64,000 nt of DNA from Virgibacillus necropolis (lineage in GTDB: Bacteria > Bacillota > Bacilli > Bacillales > Amphibacillaceae), in the NCBI RefSeq assembly GCF_002224365.1, contig NZ_CP022437.1, forward strand, positions 3,472,001 to 3,536,000. Reading direction: 5' to 3'. The position numbers were made by a program, and so were the translations under genes. This document shows positions 46,436 through 56,085 of the stretch, in pieces. Positions within the stretch are counted from its first letter, which is position 1. Each line of letters starts with the position of its first letter. The notes beneath the pieces were generated by a model, which saw nothing but the letters and a program-made list of their open reading frames with translations, ran no database searches and had not been told where the DNA came from.

Positions 46436-46801
46436 TTATGCAAATCCACCTGGTAAACGCCCAAAGCCTAGTATCAATGTAAGTAATACTGCAATTACTA
46501 GTTGAATCCAAAAGCTTTTTGTGGCTTCATGCCTTGTCATTTTAACAGCAATCATTTCCATTGCAAAGATTGCCCAAATTCCAGCCAAACCTTTAAAGAT
46601 TGCCTCACCCATCATTGGGCTTCCACCGAAATAGTGTGCTAGCAACGTTCCACCAGAATACAATAGTAATAAATAATCTAGTCTTAGAATCATATGTACA
46701 ATTTTTGCGCCTTTTGCTTTTCCTGATTTATTCAATACGACAACAACGATAAACAAGATAAATGCAAGGGCCCACGCTGTTACATGTAAGTGTGTAGTCA
46801 T
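46436..46801 (-). CDS. yisL: YisL-family membrane protein (DUF1516)
   Basis: 121 aa with four membrane helices; TTHLHVTAWALAFILF at the N-terminus and LRLDYLLLLYSGG are characteristic of the DUF1516/UPF0344 family. AAAGGAATGG lies before ATG 46801; the longer frame to 46888 has no ribosome site. Function unknown. Confidence 0.88.
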   Translation of the reverse strand: MTTHLHVTAWALAFILFIVVVVLNKSGKAKGAKIVHMILRLDYLLLLYSGGTLLAHYFGGSPMMGEAIFKGLAGIWAIFAMEMIAVKMTRHEATKSFWIQLVIAVLLTLILGFGRLPGGFA

Positions 46802-46956
46802 GTATTTTCCATTCCTTTCTATTTCCCTGTATATAATATAACAGATTAAATATGGAAATTCATATGAAATCTTTTTGAACATTATCATGAAGAAATTATT
46901 AGAAAAAACTGTTATACTAATAAAGTATTGTATTTTTTTCTAATCGGAGGGATATT

Positions 46957-48159
46957 ATGGCACATTCTAGTCAAGAAATCATCGATCAAACGCAGGAATT
47001 TGGAGCAAAGAACTATCATCCCCTTCCTGTTGTAATATCAAAAGCTGAGGGTGTATGGGTAGAAGACCCTGAAGGTAACCGCTACATGGATATGTTAAGT
47101 GCATATTCTGCTGTTAATCAAGGGCATCGTCACCCTAAAATCATTGATGCGTTAAAAAAACAAGCTGATGCTGTTACATTAACATCTCGCGCATTCCATA
47201 ATGATCAACTTGGTCCATGGTATGAAAAAGTTTGTAAACTAACGAACAAGGAAGCAGTATTGCCAATGAACACTGGTGCTGAAGCTGTTGAAACGGCTAT
47301 CAAAACAGCTAGACGTTGGGCTTACGATGTAAAAGGTGTTGCAGAAAACAAAGCTGAAATTATCGCATGTGAAGATAACTTCCATGGCCGCACGATGGCA
47401 GCTGTTTCTCTATCATCAGATCCGGAAAATCAACGCGGGTTTGGTCCATTACTTCCTGGAATTAAATTAATTCCGTATGGGGATGTTGATGCACTAAAGG
47501 CAGCAATCAATGAAAATACAGCTGGTTTCTTATTTGAACCAATTCAGGGTGAAGCTGGAATCAATATCCCACCTGAAGGATTTTTAAAAAAGGCGCTAGA
47601 CGTTTGTAAGGAAAATAATGTATTGTACATTGCTGATGAAATTCAAGCTGGTCTTGGCCGAAGCGGTAAAATGTTTGCATGTGACTGGGAAGATGTGACA
47701 CCAGACATTCTTATTCTAGGTAAAGCACTTGGTGGCGGAGTATTCCCTATTTCATGTATCGTAGCTAATAAAGATATCCTTGGTGTTTTTAACCCTGGAT
47801 CACATGGTTCAACATTCGGTGGAAATCCATTAGCTTGTGCTGTTTCTGTCGCTTCACTGGAAGTTTTAGAGGAAGAGCAACTAGCCGAACGTTCACTCGA
47901 ACTTGGTAATTACATGATGGATGAATTAAGAAAAATTGATAATCCACTGATAAAAGAAGTTCGCGGTAAAGGATTATTTGTTGGTGTAGAACTTACAGAA
48001 GCAGCACGTTCCTATTGTGTCGAGCTAAAAGAAAGAGGATTACTGTGTAAAGAAACACATGAAAATGTCATTCGTTTCGCCCCACCACTAGTAATCAAGA
48101 AAGATGATTTGGATTGGGCAATTGGACATATTAAAGAAGTTTTAAAAGGAATCGAGTAG
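46957..48159 (+). CDS. rocD: Ornithine aminotransferase
   Basis: PLP-dependent class III aminotransferase (400 aa) that converts ornithine and 2-oxoglutarate to glutamate semialdehyde and glutamate. [13 protein letters not shown] (PLP phosphate), [29 protein letters not shown], and the Schiff-base lysine in [18 protein letters not shown] precedes the ATG. The last two codons and the TAG stop (ATC GAG TAG, 48151-48159) are intron bases: joining the flanks gives AAA GGA TAA, so the ancestral protein ended ...EVLKG. Confidence 0.95.
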   Translation: MAHSSQEIIDQTQEFGAKNYHPLPVVISKAEGVWVEDPEGNRYMDMLSAYSAVNQGHRHPKIIDALKKQADAVTLTSRAFHNDQLGPWYEKVCKLTNKEAVLPMNTGAEAVETAIKTARRWAYDVKGVAENKAEIIACEDNFHGRTMAAVSLSSDPENQRGFGPLLPGIKLIPYGDVDALKAAINENTAGFLFEPIQGEAGINIPPEGFLKKALDVCKENNVLYIADEIQAGLGRSGKMFACDWEDVTPDILILGKALGGGVFPISCIVANKDILGVFNPGSHGSTFGGNPLACAVSVASLEVLEEEQLAERSLELGNYMMDELRKIDNPLIKEVRGKGLFVGVELTEAARSYCVELKERGLLCKETHENVIRFAPPLVIKKDDLDWAIGHIKEVLKGIE

Positions 48160-48188
48160 GAGGGAGTGATTAACTCCCGACCTCTCAC

Positions 48189-48220
48189 ACCACCGTACGT
48201 ACCGTTCGGTATACGGCGGT
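48189..48220 (-). ncRNA. Group II intron domain V, copy 1
   Basis: ACCGCCGTATACCGAACGG...TACGGTGGT hairpin with the AGC-like catalytic stem and GAAC-type tetraloop region, 6 bases after the stop of the reverse transcriptase. Domain VI (CGGGAGTTAATCACTCCC) follows. Confidence 0.88.
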
Positions 48221-48225
48221 TTCAT

Positions 48226-49485
48226 TTAAGTCCAACGCATTGTTTGATATCTAGAAGATAGGCTCTTAAGCCCTTGGCTCAACCAGTATTGGTCGCCAAG
48301 GGCTTTATTCAAGATTGGGCTTTTGGCTATTCGCCAAAATGCCTTTCTTGTATTTGCCCACTCCCAAGCTTTCCCTGGTTTGATTCCTTGTTTCATTAAG
48401 TTCTTATATTTCGTTTTGACTTTCTTCCATTCCTTCCAACGAACCATGCGGAGTCGTCTCCTAATCCAGCTATCTAGCCTTTGAAATATGGAGGGTGTAT
48501 CTGCGAGTTGGTAATAACCAAGCCACCCGACCAAGTATCGATTTAACTTTACGATTCTTTCCTCCATGGCAATTGATTTCTTTCTAGAAGTTAACGCTCT
48601 AACACGCTGTTTAAAACGTTTGATACTCTCCTTTGAAACCCGTACTTTCGGGTGCATCTTGTTGACTGTAAAAGAAAATCCAAGAAACTTACGTTTCCAA
48701 GGTCGGTCTACTGCACTTTTCTGTTCATTCACTTTCAATTTGAGCTTTCTTTCAATAAATGTAATAATGCTTTCCATTAAGCGTAAACCCGCTCTTTTAG
48801 ATTGAACATAGACATTACAATCGTCCGCGTAACGGACGAAATGAAGTCCTCTATCTTCTAATTCTTTATCCAATTCATCGAGGACAATATTAGAGAGTAA
48901 AGGACTTAATGGTCCACCTTGCGGAGTTCCTTCTGTATTAGGTCGAACAAGACCATCATCCATGATTCCTGCTTGGAGGTATCTACGGATGAGCTTTAAC
49001 ACCCTTGGGTCTTCAATTCTTTTACTAAGTGTACGCATCAGTCTATCATGGTTTACTTTATCGAAGAATTTCTCCAAATCCATATCAATAACCCAGCGGT
49101 ATCCTTGCTTGATGTAACTTCTAGCTTGTCTCACCGCATCATGTCCTCGCTTGTTAGGGCGGAAGCCATAACTCTGTTTCGAGAATGTTGGGTCATATAG
49201 TTCTGTGAGAACCTGTGCAATTGCTTGTTGGATAAATCGATCTGTCACAGTAGGGATACCTAGTTTCCTCTTCCCACCGTTTGGTTTCGGGATTTCGACA
49301 CGACGGACAGGTTGAGGATAGTAGAAACCTTCTTCCACTTGTTCGCGTAGGGTAGACCAGTGTTCCATGATATGCGCTCGTAGATTTTGTACGGGCATTT
49401 CATCTACACCATGGCTCCCTTTATTACGTTCCACACGTTCTAATGCGCGGATTAAGTTTTCTCGGGACAGGATTCGTTCCAACAT
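48226..49485 (-). CDS. ltrA: Group II intron reverse transcriptase/maturase, copy 1
   Basis: Intron-encoded protein (419 aa). RT domain with TDRFIQQAIAQVL, FSKQSYGFRPNKRGHDAV, WVIDMDLEKFFDKVNHDRL, GTPQGGPLSPLLSNI and the active site YADD (FVRYADDCNVYV). The C-terminal maturase (GIIM) region holds LNRYLVGWLGYYQLAD. No HNH endonuclease domain follows, as expected for class C. ATG 49485 has AGGAG nine bases before it. Confidence 0.96.
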   Translation of the reverse strand: MLERILSRENLIRALERVERNKGSHGVDEMPVQNLRAHIMEHWSTLREQVEEGFYYPQPVRRVEIPKPNGGKRKLGIPTVTDRFIQQAIAQVLTELYDPTFSKQSYGFRPNKRGHDAVRQARSYIKQGYRWVIDMDLEKFFDKVNHDRLMRTLSKRIEDPRVLKLIRRYLQAGIMDDGLVRPNTEGTPQGGPLSPLLSNIVLDELDKELEDRGLHFVRYADDCNVYVQSKRAGLRLMESIITFIERKLKLKVNEQKSAVDRPWKRKFLGFSFTVNKMHPKVRVSKESIKRFKQRVRALTSRKKSIAMEERIVKLNRYLVGWLGYYQLADTPSIFQRLDSWIRRRLRMVRWKEWKKVKTKYKNLMKQGIKPGKAWEWANTRKAFWRIAKSPILNKALGDQYWLSQGLKSLSSRYQTMRWT

Positions 49486-50040
49486 GATATTCAACTCCTA
49501 CGTGAATCGCCCGTTCTTCTTGTGTGGCAACAGCTTTCAGCCCTTCTAATGTCCCCCACGGGCTTCACCGTTTCCTTCATTAGGAAGGTTACCTTGTTTC
49601 TGCTTCATTAAGTGTTGCGTACGCAAAGTGGCGATTCTTCTTAAATGATTCAGCCCTTCCTAGATATTCTAGAATTATCTAGTACTATGGCTTCGGCTGA
49701 CTTCTGATAGTTCAGCGAACATTTCCATGCTCGGTTACGCAAAGAGTTGCGCATACCTATCAGACCTCCCCAGGTAAGAACGTAATCTTTCCCTCCATCT
49801 ATCTGCTTCATTTACTTTGTGCAACCTTTGGTAGAAAGGACTTCGTTTTGTTTAGCAAACTCATCCAATTGCACCTAGCCTTCTATGAAGTTCGTGTTCC
49901 TCAGACCGGAGGTTTGCCGCTCGCTTCCTTCAGATTCCACGTCACCATGGACACCCTTGCGTTAAGCTAACTGTTACTTCCACCTTCACAGTTCGGGACT
50001 TGCACCCTATAGATTACGCCCATGCTGGGCGCACTAACAA

Positions 50041-50073
50041 AAAGCGAAACTAGCTAAATGCTAGTTTCGCTTT
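50041..50073. terminator. Ancestral shared terminator of rocD and the DUF418 gene; intron target
   Basis: Perfect 14-bp stem AAAGCGAAACTAGC / GCTAGTTTCGCTTT, loop TAAAT. On the minus strand it ends the DUF418 gene; on the plus strand it followed the original rocD stop (TAA at 50035-50037) by three bases before the intron separated them. Confidence 0.9.
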
Positions 50074-50081
50074 TCTTCATT

Positions 50082-51269
50082 TTACAAAGACTCTTCCCTA
50101 TTTACTCTTTTCCGAAATGCTTGCTTTTTATTATAGGTAAGCCCCCTCCAAATCCATTCCAATGGTCCAAACTGATAATGATTAAACCACCATCTACTTG
50201 CAAATACCTGTAACGTATAAACAATCACAACGATGATGACGCCTTCTAAAGGGCTAACCGTTCCATATAGGGCGAACCCGACACCATAAAATAAGATGAA
50301 CATAATAACCGATTGAGAAATGTAATTGGTCAAAGACATACGTCCAACATGAACAAAAGGTCTAATTACTTTCATCCCCAGGTCTGTTTTTGCTAGTAAA
50401 CCAATAGAAAAAATGTAAAATAGTGCTGATGCTGATCCACCAATATTATCCTGAATAAAGGAAAACCAAATAGGGTTTCCGTATGCATACGGACCTAACT
50501 TTAAGACCAAGAAAAACACGAGACTAATAAACCAGCCGAATTTCAATACCTTTTGGAATCGGTCTAAATCATGTAGCCACCTTTTCCGTGCAATAAACAT
50601 TCCCACTAAAAATAACGGTAATAACGTACTAGTTAAAAATAGAAAAGAGATTCCACCATTAGCATACTGCCAGTCCGCATAATTCTGAGACCATATTTCA
50701 GTAAAACTATTACTTTGATAGCTTACTATGGCCTGTTTAATTGCCTCTTGATCAACAAAACCAAGATACTGACGGAACTCATATAAGTACATGGTGTAAT
50801 AGGTAACGCTTGCTCCCATTAATAAAACGGCCCATGTTACCAACGTTTTATTTTTCACCTTTACAAAAAGTAATAAAAGCAATCCTATAGTTGCATAGGA
50901 TAACAGAATATCACCATACCAAATCAAAAATGCATGTACTAGGCCAAAGCCTATCAAGATGAGCATTCTACGGAATAATATCCTGTATACCGGGCCGCCT
51001 TTTTTAACTAGACTATCAATCATGATCTGAAATCCAAAACCAAATAAAAGCGAAAATAATGTATAAAAGCTGGCTTGGAAAAAGACATCAATAATCCCTT
51101 GCAATAGATGATTAATTGGCCCAGGCCAGGCTTCTCCTTCTCCACCATGCATAAAATATGGTGCTGAAAAAGCACCTACGTTGACCATAAATATACCAAA
51201 GATAGCAAATCCTCTTGCTGCATCTATCCAAAGCAGTCGCTTGCTTTCCCTTATTGGTTCTGCGTTCAT
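50082..51269 (-). CDS. DUF418-family membrane protein
   Basis: 395 aa, about ten membrane helices. The N-terminal RLLWIDAARGFAIFGIFMVN and the C-terminal FVHVGRMSLTNYISQS ... FGPLEWIWRGLTY are diagnostic for the DUF418/YxaH-like acyltransferase-related family. Substrate unknown. It is the gene whose terminator was targeted by intron copy 1. Confidence 0.88.
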   Translation of the reverse strand: MNAEPIRESKRLLWIDAARGFAIFGIFMVNVGAFSAPYFMHGGEGEAWPGPINHLLQGIIDVFFQASFYTLFSLLFGFGFQIMIDSLVKKGGPVYRILFRRMLILIGFGLVHAFLIWYGDILLSYATIGLLLLLFVKVKNKTLVTWAVLLMGASVTYYTMYLYEFRQYLGFVDQEAIKQAIVSYQSNSFTEIWSQNYADWQYANGGISFLFLTSTLLPLFLVGMFIARKRWLHDLDRFQKVLKFGWFISLVFFLVLKLGPYAYGNPIWFSFIQDNIGGSASALFYIFSIGLLAKTDLGMKVIRPFVHVGRMSLTNYISQSVIMFILFYGVGFALYGTVSPLEGVIIVVIVYTLQVFASRWWFNHYQFGPLEWIWRGLTYNKKQAFRKRVNREESL

Positions 51270-51338
51270 TCTTTACCCTACTTCCTTTGAACTATAAGTC
51301 TATTATACTAGTATTCGATAAACATGGTAAAACCTCCT

Positions 51339-52379
51339 TTATCTGTCTGGTAATTTTTTAAACAATAAAAACACAAGAAAAAACAGACCTATGTAGCCAA
51401 ATAGTGGATATAATACCGAAAGCAGTTTTCCGTAACCAGCCTGACTTATCAAAAAGATTACAAGCAGGATTACTAAAACAGCATGTTGGTAACGAAGATT
51501 GAATGTTGCTTTTAATTGGCGGGTAATCCCAAAAACATTCCCAACAACTGAATTAAAGATTTCTCCGTAAATAACGAATAAAAATAAGACATGAATAAGG
51601 GTTCCAAAATGCTTGACAATTTCAGCCATCGGTATTTCGTGTAAAAAGGTTTCTGGAAAGACAGACAGCGAAAAATGACTTGCCAACAATATAAAAAATA
51701 AAACTAGTCCACCCCAAAATCCTCCCCACCTAATAATATGTTCATCACGAATTTCTTTCCCAAGTGGAACTAATACGACCTGTGCGGTCATCAAATTAAA
51801 GGCAGAATATGCAAAAGGAGAAACTGCCCATGATAAATGTTCTGGGAATCGGTCTGGAATGACTTGTTCCAAAAGTTCATGCGGATAGTAATTAAAAATC
51901 GAACCTGCCACAAACAGGCTGAAAATAATCATCAACGGCACGATGTAGGAATTAATCGCATAGATTCCTTTTAAACCTTTCAATAGTACGATATACGAGA
52001 GAAGTAGCGTTGCAATAACTCCCAATTGATACGGAAGTCCAAGTTGTTCATGAAAAATAGCACCTGCCCCTGACAATATGACGGAAGTGACGCAAACAAC
52101 AACTAAAAAAATGAAGATATTTACTACTTTTCCAATCGTACTACCGAATAAATATTCGTTTAATTCTTGATAGGAATAAGCTTGAATACGAGCGGAAATG
52201 ACCATTATTTTCGTTCCTACTACAATAAACAAAAGACCACTTATAGCAATACCTATCGCTCCTAAAGCACCATTTATACTAAAAAAAGTAACGATTTCTT
52301 TTCCTGTTGCAAAACCAGCCCCAACAACAGTTCCGACATATGTTGCAGCTAAAAGCAATATAGAAACCCGTCGATTCAT
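51339..52379 (-). CDS. ykvI: YkvI-family membrane carrier
   Basis: 346 aa, about ten helices; belongs to the LeuT/APC-like YkvI family (COG3949). Recognised by AATYVGTVVGAGFATGKEIVTFF at the start. No substrate is known. GAGGTGAG precedes the ATG. Might be transcribed with the DUF418 gene 69 bases downstream. Confidence 0.8.
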   Translation of the reverse strand: MNRRVSILLLAATYVGTVVGAGFATGKEIVTFFSINGALGAIGIAISGLLFIVVGTKIMVISARIQAYSYQELNEYLFGSTIGKVVNIFIFLVVVCVTSVILSGAGAIFHEQLGLPYQLGVIATLLLSYIVLLKGLKGIYAINSYIVPLMIIFSLFVAGSIFNYYPHELLEQVIPDRFPEHLSWAVSPFAYSAFNLMTAQVVLVPLGKEIRDEHIIRWGGFWGGLVLFFILLASHFSLSVFPETFLHEIPMAEIVKHFGTLIHVLFLFVIYGEIFNSVVGNVFGITRQLKATFNLRYQHAVLVILLVIFLISQAGYGKLLSVLYPLFGYIGLFFLVFLLFKKLPDR

Positions 52380-52598
52380 TCGTAACTCACCTCATCATTA
52401 TTTTTATGATGACTGAACTGATAAAAGACGAGCTTTTCCGAATTTAGAACCATATATCAATACTATAGCTTGGTCAAAAACCCTTTTTGGACCCTTGTAC
52501 ATTAAATGCAGTCAACTGGTAAAAGATTATAGCTTGTTTTTTGTTCCATTAATAATTAATATTGTAATGGTAACACAACAGAGAGGAAGCTTTTTACT

Positions 52599-53771
52599 AT
52601 GGACAAACGAGTTTATTTTTTAATGATCATCTCATTTGTTGTCGGGATGGTCGAATTAATTATTGGTGGGATATTGGATTTAATCGCAACAGATTTGCAT
52701 GTCAGCCTTAGTCAGGCAGGCTTTTTAATTACCATTTTTTCTTTGATATTTGCAATTGCAGCACCGATTTTATTACTTTTAACTGCAAAAGTTGAACGTA
52801 AACGACTAACAATACTATCATTAATCATATTTTTACTAGGAAATATCGTAACAGTTTTCAGTCCAACATATAGCATGCTATTTATTGGCCGCATCATTTC
52901 CGCTACAAGTGGTTCATTGCTAATCATATTATGTTTAACAATGGCACCAAGTATTGTCGATCCCAAATATCGCGGACGAGCAATCGGAATTGTTTCCATG
53001 GGAGTAAGTGCTTCACTCGTATTAGGTATTCCAATCGGTTTAATGCTGGGTAATGCATTTAGCTGGCGAGCTCCGTTTGTGCTGATTAGCTTTTTAACTG
53101 TACTTTCCATAATCACGATCTATTTATTTATGGACAAAGTTGAACCAAAGCCATCTTTCCCGATAGGAAAACAGCTTTCAACATTAAAAAATCGAAAAAT
53201 ATTTTTTGCACAAAGCACAACATTTTTATTTATGGCAGGACATACAACCTTGTATGCTTATTTAACCCCCTTTGTAAAAGAAACCATGGGGATTGAAGGA
53301 TCTTGGGTAAGTATTATCTATTTAATCTTCGGGATAGCAGCCGTAAGTGGCGGAGGATTTGGCGGTACACTTTCAGATCAAATGGGCACAAAACGCACCA
53401 TTCTAACAGCTATTATTGCGTTTGGATTAGCGATTTTTGCAATTCCATATACAACCTTTTTCCTGCCGTTATTTCTTGTTGTTATGATCGTTTGGGGCAT
53501 AATGAGTTGGGCTATTTCACCAGCAATGCAAAGCTATTTAATTGAAGCTTCCCCTGAAACATCAGACATTCAGCAAAGCTTGAATAATTCCGCATTACAT
53601 CTTGGTATCGCAGCTGGTTCATTAGTTGGCGGTGTTGTCATTGAACAAGCTTCGATTGAACTCACCGCAACTGTCGGTGGAGTGTTAATTATTATCTCGC
53701 TTGGTACTGCTTTATTTTCCATGTACGAAGAACGTCCTATTTCCCATAAAGCCAATAAGACACGAGTGTGA
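52599..53771 (+). CDS. MFS transporter, DHA1 drug-efflux-like
   Basis: 390 aa with 12 helices. The helix 2-3 loop is degenerate (TAKVERKRLTIL), and motif C-like GVSASLVLGIPIGLMLG of proton antiporters is in helix 5. GGTLSDQMGTKRTI marks the loop of the second half. Resembles sugar-efflux/AraJ-like or multidrug exporters; substrate unknown. AGAGGAAG stands before the ATG; the terminator overlaps the stop. Confidence 0.85.
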   Translation: MDKRVYFLMIISFVVGMVELIIGGILDLIATDLHVSLSQAGFLITIFSLIFAIAAPILLLLTAKVERKRLTILSLIIFLLGNIVTVFSPTYSMLFIGRIISATSGSLLIILCLTMAPSIVDPKYRGRAIGIVSMGVSASLVLGIPIGLMLGNAFSWRAPFVLISFLTVLSIITIYLFMDKVEPKPSFPIGKQLSTLKNRKIFFAQSTTFLFMAGHTTLYAYLTPFVKETMGIEGSWVSIIYLIFGIAAVSGGGFGGTLSDQMGTKRTILTAIIAFGLAIFAIPYTTFFLPLFLVVMIVWGIMSWAISPAMQSYLIEASPETSDIQQSLNNSALHLGIAAGSLVGGVVIEQASIELTATVGGVLIIISLGTALFSMYEERPISHKANKTRV

Positions 53772-53783
53772 TGCTCGTGTCTT
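53757..53783 (+). terminator. MFS gene terminator
   Basis: AAGACACGAG ... CTCGTGTCTTTTG, with the stop codon TGA in the loop. Confidence 0.85.
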
Positions 53784-53926
53784 TTGAATTCTTCTTCTTT
53801 TTTATTGTAGTATTAAGAAGGTAGCTGACAAGTATTTCCTGCCTGTTTCCCATAGCCGCTGATCTAGTTTCCTGATCATATCTGGTGACTTCGGTTCTGC
53901 AGGTGCTTTGACGCGTGATAAAAGCA
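53784..53926. other. Unexplained gap before intron copy 2
   Basis: About 140 bases, more GC-rich in its right half (CTGATCTAGTTTCCTGATC, GGTTCTGCAGGTGCTTTGACGCG). No ribosome site or convincing frame; a minus-strand frame through it only exists by running out of the intron. Possibly a repeat fragment or gene remnant. Confidence 0.4.
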
Positions 53927-55810
53927 ATCGAGTAGGAGGGAGTGATTAACTCCCGACCTCTCACACCACCGTACGTACCGTTCGGTATACGGCGGTTTCA
54001 TTTAAGTCCAACGCATTGTTTGATATCTAGAAGATAGGCTCTTAAGCCCTTGGCTCAACCAGTATTGGTCGCCAAGGGCTTTATTCAAGATTGGGCTTTT
54101 GGCTATTCGCCAAAATGCCTTTCTTGTATTTGCCCACTCCCAAGCTTTCCCTGGTTTGATTCCTTGTTTCATTAAGTTCTTATATTTCGTTTTGACTTTC
54201 TTCCATTCCTTCCAACGAACCATGCGGAGTCGTCTCCTAATCCAGCTATCTAGCCTTTGAAATATGGAGGGTGTATCTGCGAGTTGGTAATAACCAAGCC
54301 ACCCGACCAAGTATCGATTTAACTTTACGATTCTTTCCTCCATGGCAATTGATTTCTTTCTAGAAGTTAACGCTCTAACACGCTGTTTAAAACGTTTGAT
54401 ACTCTCCTTTGAAACCCGTACTTTCGGGTGCATCTTGTTGACTGTAAAAGAAAATCCAAGAAACTTACGTTTCCAAGGTCGGTCTACTGCACTTTTCTGT
54501 TCATTCACTTTCAATTTGAGCTTTCTTTCAATAAATGTAATAATGCTTTCCATTAAGCGTAAACCCGCTCTTTTAGATTGAACATAGACATTACAATCGT
54601 CCGCGTAACGGACGAAATGAAGTCCTCTATCTTCTAATTCTTTATCCAATTCATCGAGGACAATATTAGAGAGTAAAGGACTTAATGGTCCACCTTGCGG
54701 AGTTCCTTCTGTATTAGGTCGAACAAGACCATCATCCATGATTCCTGCTTGGAGGTATCTACGGATGAGCTTTAACACCCTTGGGTCTTCAATTCTTTTA
54801 CTAAGTGTACGCATCAGTCTATCATGGTTTACTTTATCGAAGAATTTCTCCAAATCCATATCAATAACCCAGCGGTATCCTTGCTTGATGTAACTTCTAG
54901 CTTGTCTCACCGCATCATGTCCTCGCTTGTTAGGGCGGAAGCCATAACTCTGTTTCGAGAATGTTGGGTCATATAGTTCTGTGAGAACCTGTGCAATTGC
55001 TTGTTGGATAAATCGATCTGTCACAGTAGGGATACCTAGTTTCCTCTTCCCACCGTTTGGTTTCGGGATTTCGACACGACGGACAGGTTGAGGATAGTAG
55101 AAACCTTCTTCCACTTGTTCGCGTAGGGTAGACCAGTGTTCCATGATATGCGCTCGTAGATTTTGTACGGGCATTTCATCTACACCATGGCTCCCTTTAT
55201 TACGTTCCACACGTTCTAATGCGCGGATTAAGTTTTCTCGGGACAGGATTCGTTCCAACATGATATTCAACTCCTACGTGAATCGCCCGTTCTTCTTGTG
55301 TGGCAACAGCTTTCAGCCCTTCTAATGTCCCCCACGGGCTTCACCGTTTCCTTCATTAGGAAGGTTACCTTGTTTCTGCTTCATTAAGTGTTGCGTACGC
55401 AAAGTGGCGATTCTTCTTAAATGATTCAGCCCTTCCTAGATATTCTAGAATTATCTAGTACTATGGCTTCGGCTGACTTCTGATAGTTCAGCGAACATTT
55501 CCATGCTCGGTTACGCAAAGAGTTGCGCATACCTATCAGACCTCCCCAGGTAAGAACGTAATCTTTCCCTCCATCTATCTGCTTCATTTACTTTGTGCAA
55601 CCTTTGGTAGAAAGGACTTCGTTTTGTTTAGCAAACTCATCCAATTGCACCTAGCCTTCTATGAAGTTCGTGTTCCTCAGACCGGAGGTTTGCCGCTCGC
55701 TTCCTTCAGATTCCACGTCACCATGGACACCCTTGCGTTAAGCTAACTGTTACTTCCACCTTCACAGTTCGGGACTTGCACCCTATAGATTACGCCCATG
55801 CTGGGCGCAC
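53927..55810 (-). mobile_element. Group IIC intron, copy 2 (1884 bp)
   Basis: Same length, orientation and, as far as I can see, same sequence as copy 1. It is inserted directly after the yjzC terminator (GGCCATCC/GGATGGTC then TTTTTATTA). Both insertion sites share T-run-RTTA on the 5' side and T-C/G-CTTTTA on the 3' side. Confidence 0.93.
54002..55261 (-). CDS. ltrA: Group II intron reverse transcriptase/maturase, copy 2
   Basis: 419 aa, identical in sequence to the copy at 48226-49485, with RT and maturase domains intact (YADD present) and no endonuclease domain. Both copies could therefore support mobility. Confidence 0.96.
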   Translation of the reverse strand: MLERILSRENLIRALERVERNKGSHGVDEMPVQNLRAHIMEHWSTLREQVEEGFYYPQPVRRVEIPKPNGGKRKLGIPTVTDRFIQQAIAQVLTELYDPTFSKQSYGFRPNKRGHDAVRQARSYIKQGYRWVIDMDLEKFFDKVNHDRLMRTLSKRIEDPRVLKLIRRYLQAGIMDDGLVRPNTEGTPQGGPLSPLLSNIVLDELDKELEDRGLHFVRYADDCNVYVQSKRAGLRLMESIITFIERKLKLKVNEQKSAVDRPWKRKFLGFSFTVNKMHPKVRVSKESIKRFKQRVRALTSRKKSIAMEERIVKLNRYLVGWLGYYQLADTPSIFQRLDSWIRRRLRMVRWKEWKKVKTKYKNLMKQGIKPGKAWEWANTRKAFWRIAKSPILNKALGDQYWLSQGLKSLSSRYQTMRWT

Positions 55811-55816
55811 TAATAA

Positions 55817-55843
55817 AAAGACCATCCGATTTTGGATGGCCTT
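55817..55843 (-). terminator. yjzC terminator and intron target
   Basis: AGGCCATCC, AAAATC loop, GGATGGTCTTTTT on the minus strand, seven bases after the yjzC stop and immediately before the intron 5' end. Confidence 0.88.
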
Positions 55844-55849
55844 CTTAAA

Positions 55850-56026
55850 TTAGTTCTTATCATATGTCCATACGCGATCATGATTCGAATTCTGCGGGAA
55901 CTTTTCTCCCGCCTTAAGCTTAACTATTTTTGGATCATTTACCATACTTCCTGTTTCACCAATTTCCATATATACACCGTTATTCGGTGCTTTTTGTCCA
56001 AAACGAAAATGACTGTATTCACCCAT
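55850..56026 (-). CDS. yjzC: YjzC-family small protein
   Basis: 58 aa, hydrophilic. FGQKAPNNGVYMEIGETGSM and LKAGEKFPQNSNHDRVWTY are characteristic of the YjzC family in Bacillus (unknown function). ATG 56026 follows AAGGAGTG. Too short for ordinary open-frame cut-offs, but the family match and its own terminator make it secure. Confidence 0.88.
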   Translation of the reverse strand: MGEYSHFRFGQKAPNNGVYMEIGETGSMVNDPKIVKLKAGEKFPQNSNHDRVWTYDKN

Positions 56027-56085
56027 GTTATCACTCCTTGTTCTGTTATTTTTTTCTACTTTTAAGTAATTATGCGAAAAAAAGT

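Larger units (their letters stand above)
48151..50034 (-). mobile_element. Group IIC intron, copy 1 (1884 bp)
   Basis: Minus-strand group II intron of bacterial class C. The 5' end is GTGCGCCCAGCATGGGCG, the 3' end CTCCCTCCTACTCGAT. The domain I start and the whole 5' part resemble my memory of the crystallised Oceanobacillus iheyensis intron. It lies directly after a strong terminator hairpin (50041-50073) plus TTTTTGTTA, the known target type of class C introns. It is identical, as far as I can see, to copy 2 (53927-55810). The reverse transcriptase is in domain IV. Confidence 0.93.

Noticed and set aside
48189-48223. Possible gene-end terminator for rocD in the intron domain V hairpin
   Set aside because: The hairpin is the catalytic domain V of the intron on the other strand and lacks a T-run; it is not a terminator.
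53737-53964. Minus-strand frame of 75 codons
   Set aside because: It begins in intron copy 2 and runs through the unexplained gap into the end of the MFS gene; no start signal.
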